Part shown: positions 13,253 through 13,398 of the stretch, in pieces
Layout of the letters: the number at the start of each line of letters is the position of its first letter
How positions within the stretch are numbered: position 1 is the first letter of the stretch
NCBI GenBank assembly: GCA_023428645.1
Contig: JAEYXD010000008.1
Coordinates: 1-13,398 of the forward strand
Direction of reading: 5' to 3'
From: Pseudomonadota bacterium
GTDB taxonomy: Bacteria > Pseudomonadota > Gammaproteobacteria > Steroidobacterales > Steroidobacteraceae
DNA: 13,398 bases
Notes under the pieces: model-generated
What the model saw: the letters and a program-made list of their open reading frames with translations, nothing else
What the model was told of the DNA's origin: nothing
Databases searched by the model: none
Made by a program: the position numbers and the translations under genes

Positions 13253-13398
13253 GTGTCGTCTACTGCTCGCAAATGTGCACCCGCAGCTCGCCGATCGGGC
13301 AAGGGCCAGATCGATGACGAGTTGTTGGCGCTGTTGTGCAAGGCGCTTGCTCATCCTGCGCGGGTGAAACTGCTGAACTATTTGGCGGAGTACGGAAC
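13253..13398 (+). CDS. ArsR/SmtB-family transcriptional regulator, N-terminal part (3' end outside window)
   Basis: The first 48 complete codons of a winged-helix repressor, cut by the right edge. After a basic leader (SSTARKCAPAARRSGKGQ) comes DDELLALLCKALAHPARVKL and LNYLAEYGT, the hallmark first helices of ArsR-type regulators with the A-L-x-H-P-x-R-x-x-(I/L)-L motif. The Cys in LLCKAL occurs in several thiol- or metal-sensing members but cannot identify the ligand alone; the sensing residues lie outside the window. A GTG start at 13253 is the only reasonable in-frame start; the ATG at 13243 is out of frame. A promoter and palindrome immediately upstream suggest that the protein represses its own transcription. 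Confidence 0.82.
   Translation, partial: MSSTARKCAPAARRSGKGQIDDELLALLCKALAHPARVKLLNYLAEYG

Noticed and set aside
13243..13300. ATG at 13243 as start of the ArsR gene
   Set aside because: It is out of frame with the helix-turn-helix sequence and soon reaches a stop; the GTG at 13253 is in frame.

Overview
The window is a GC-rich, densely coded proteobacterial segment. A GlyGly-CTERM-type sorting signal, an OmpA-like outer-membrane barrel and a periplasmic di-haem peroxidase point to a Gram-negative, most likely gamma-proteobacterium (Xanthomonadales/Nevskiales-like is a guess; there is no rRNA to fix it).

Layout. Positions 1-455 (+) hold the C-terminal part of a TetR/AcrR-family repressor. 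Positions about 456-940 are a gene graveyard: an internal piece of a short-chain dehydrogenase on the minus strand abuts, within about 15 bases, the last ~60 codons of a gliding-motility/DUF2268-like putative zinc protease on the plus strand. An intact small DUF1801 (YdhG/Fra-like) gene follows at 954-1331 (+), converging with a di-haem cytochrome c peroxidase at 1337-2371 (-).

Positions 2533-9596 (-) are a three-gene catabolic block transcribed in the order phosphoketolase (xfp) - glycogen phosphorylase (glgP) - glycogen debranching enzyme (glgX). xfp and glgP are 7 nt apart and glgP and glgX 52 nt apart, so co-transcription is likely. Together the enzymes would trim glycogen branches, release glucose-1-phosphate without spending ATP, and (via phosphoglucomutase and pentose/hexose phosphates encoded elsewhere) feed acetyl-phosphate formation. 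No glycogen synthesis gene is in the window.

A 654-base divergent intergenic region (9597-10250) carries inverted repeats and a weak candidate xfp promoter. To its right, 10251-13064 (+) is one uninterrupted reading frame of 937 codons: Sec signal peptide, seven-bladed lactonase-like beta-propeller, cadherin-like domain, two InlB-like repeats, a GlyGly-CTERM-like sorting helix ending in RKQRR, then a second signal-peptide-like segment and an OmpA-like beta-barrel. A sorting signal that is normally the extreme C-terminus thus sits mid-protein, in front of a complete outer-membrane protein. This possible two-product precursor (or recent gene fusion) is the most unusual thing in the window.

The right end (13253-13398, +) is the start of an ArsR/SmtB-family repressor, preceded by a TTGACA promoter and an ATTCGT-N6-ACGAAT palindrome placed for autoregulation.
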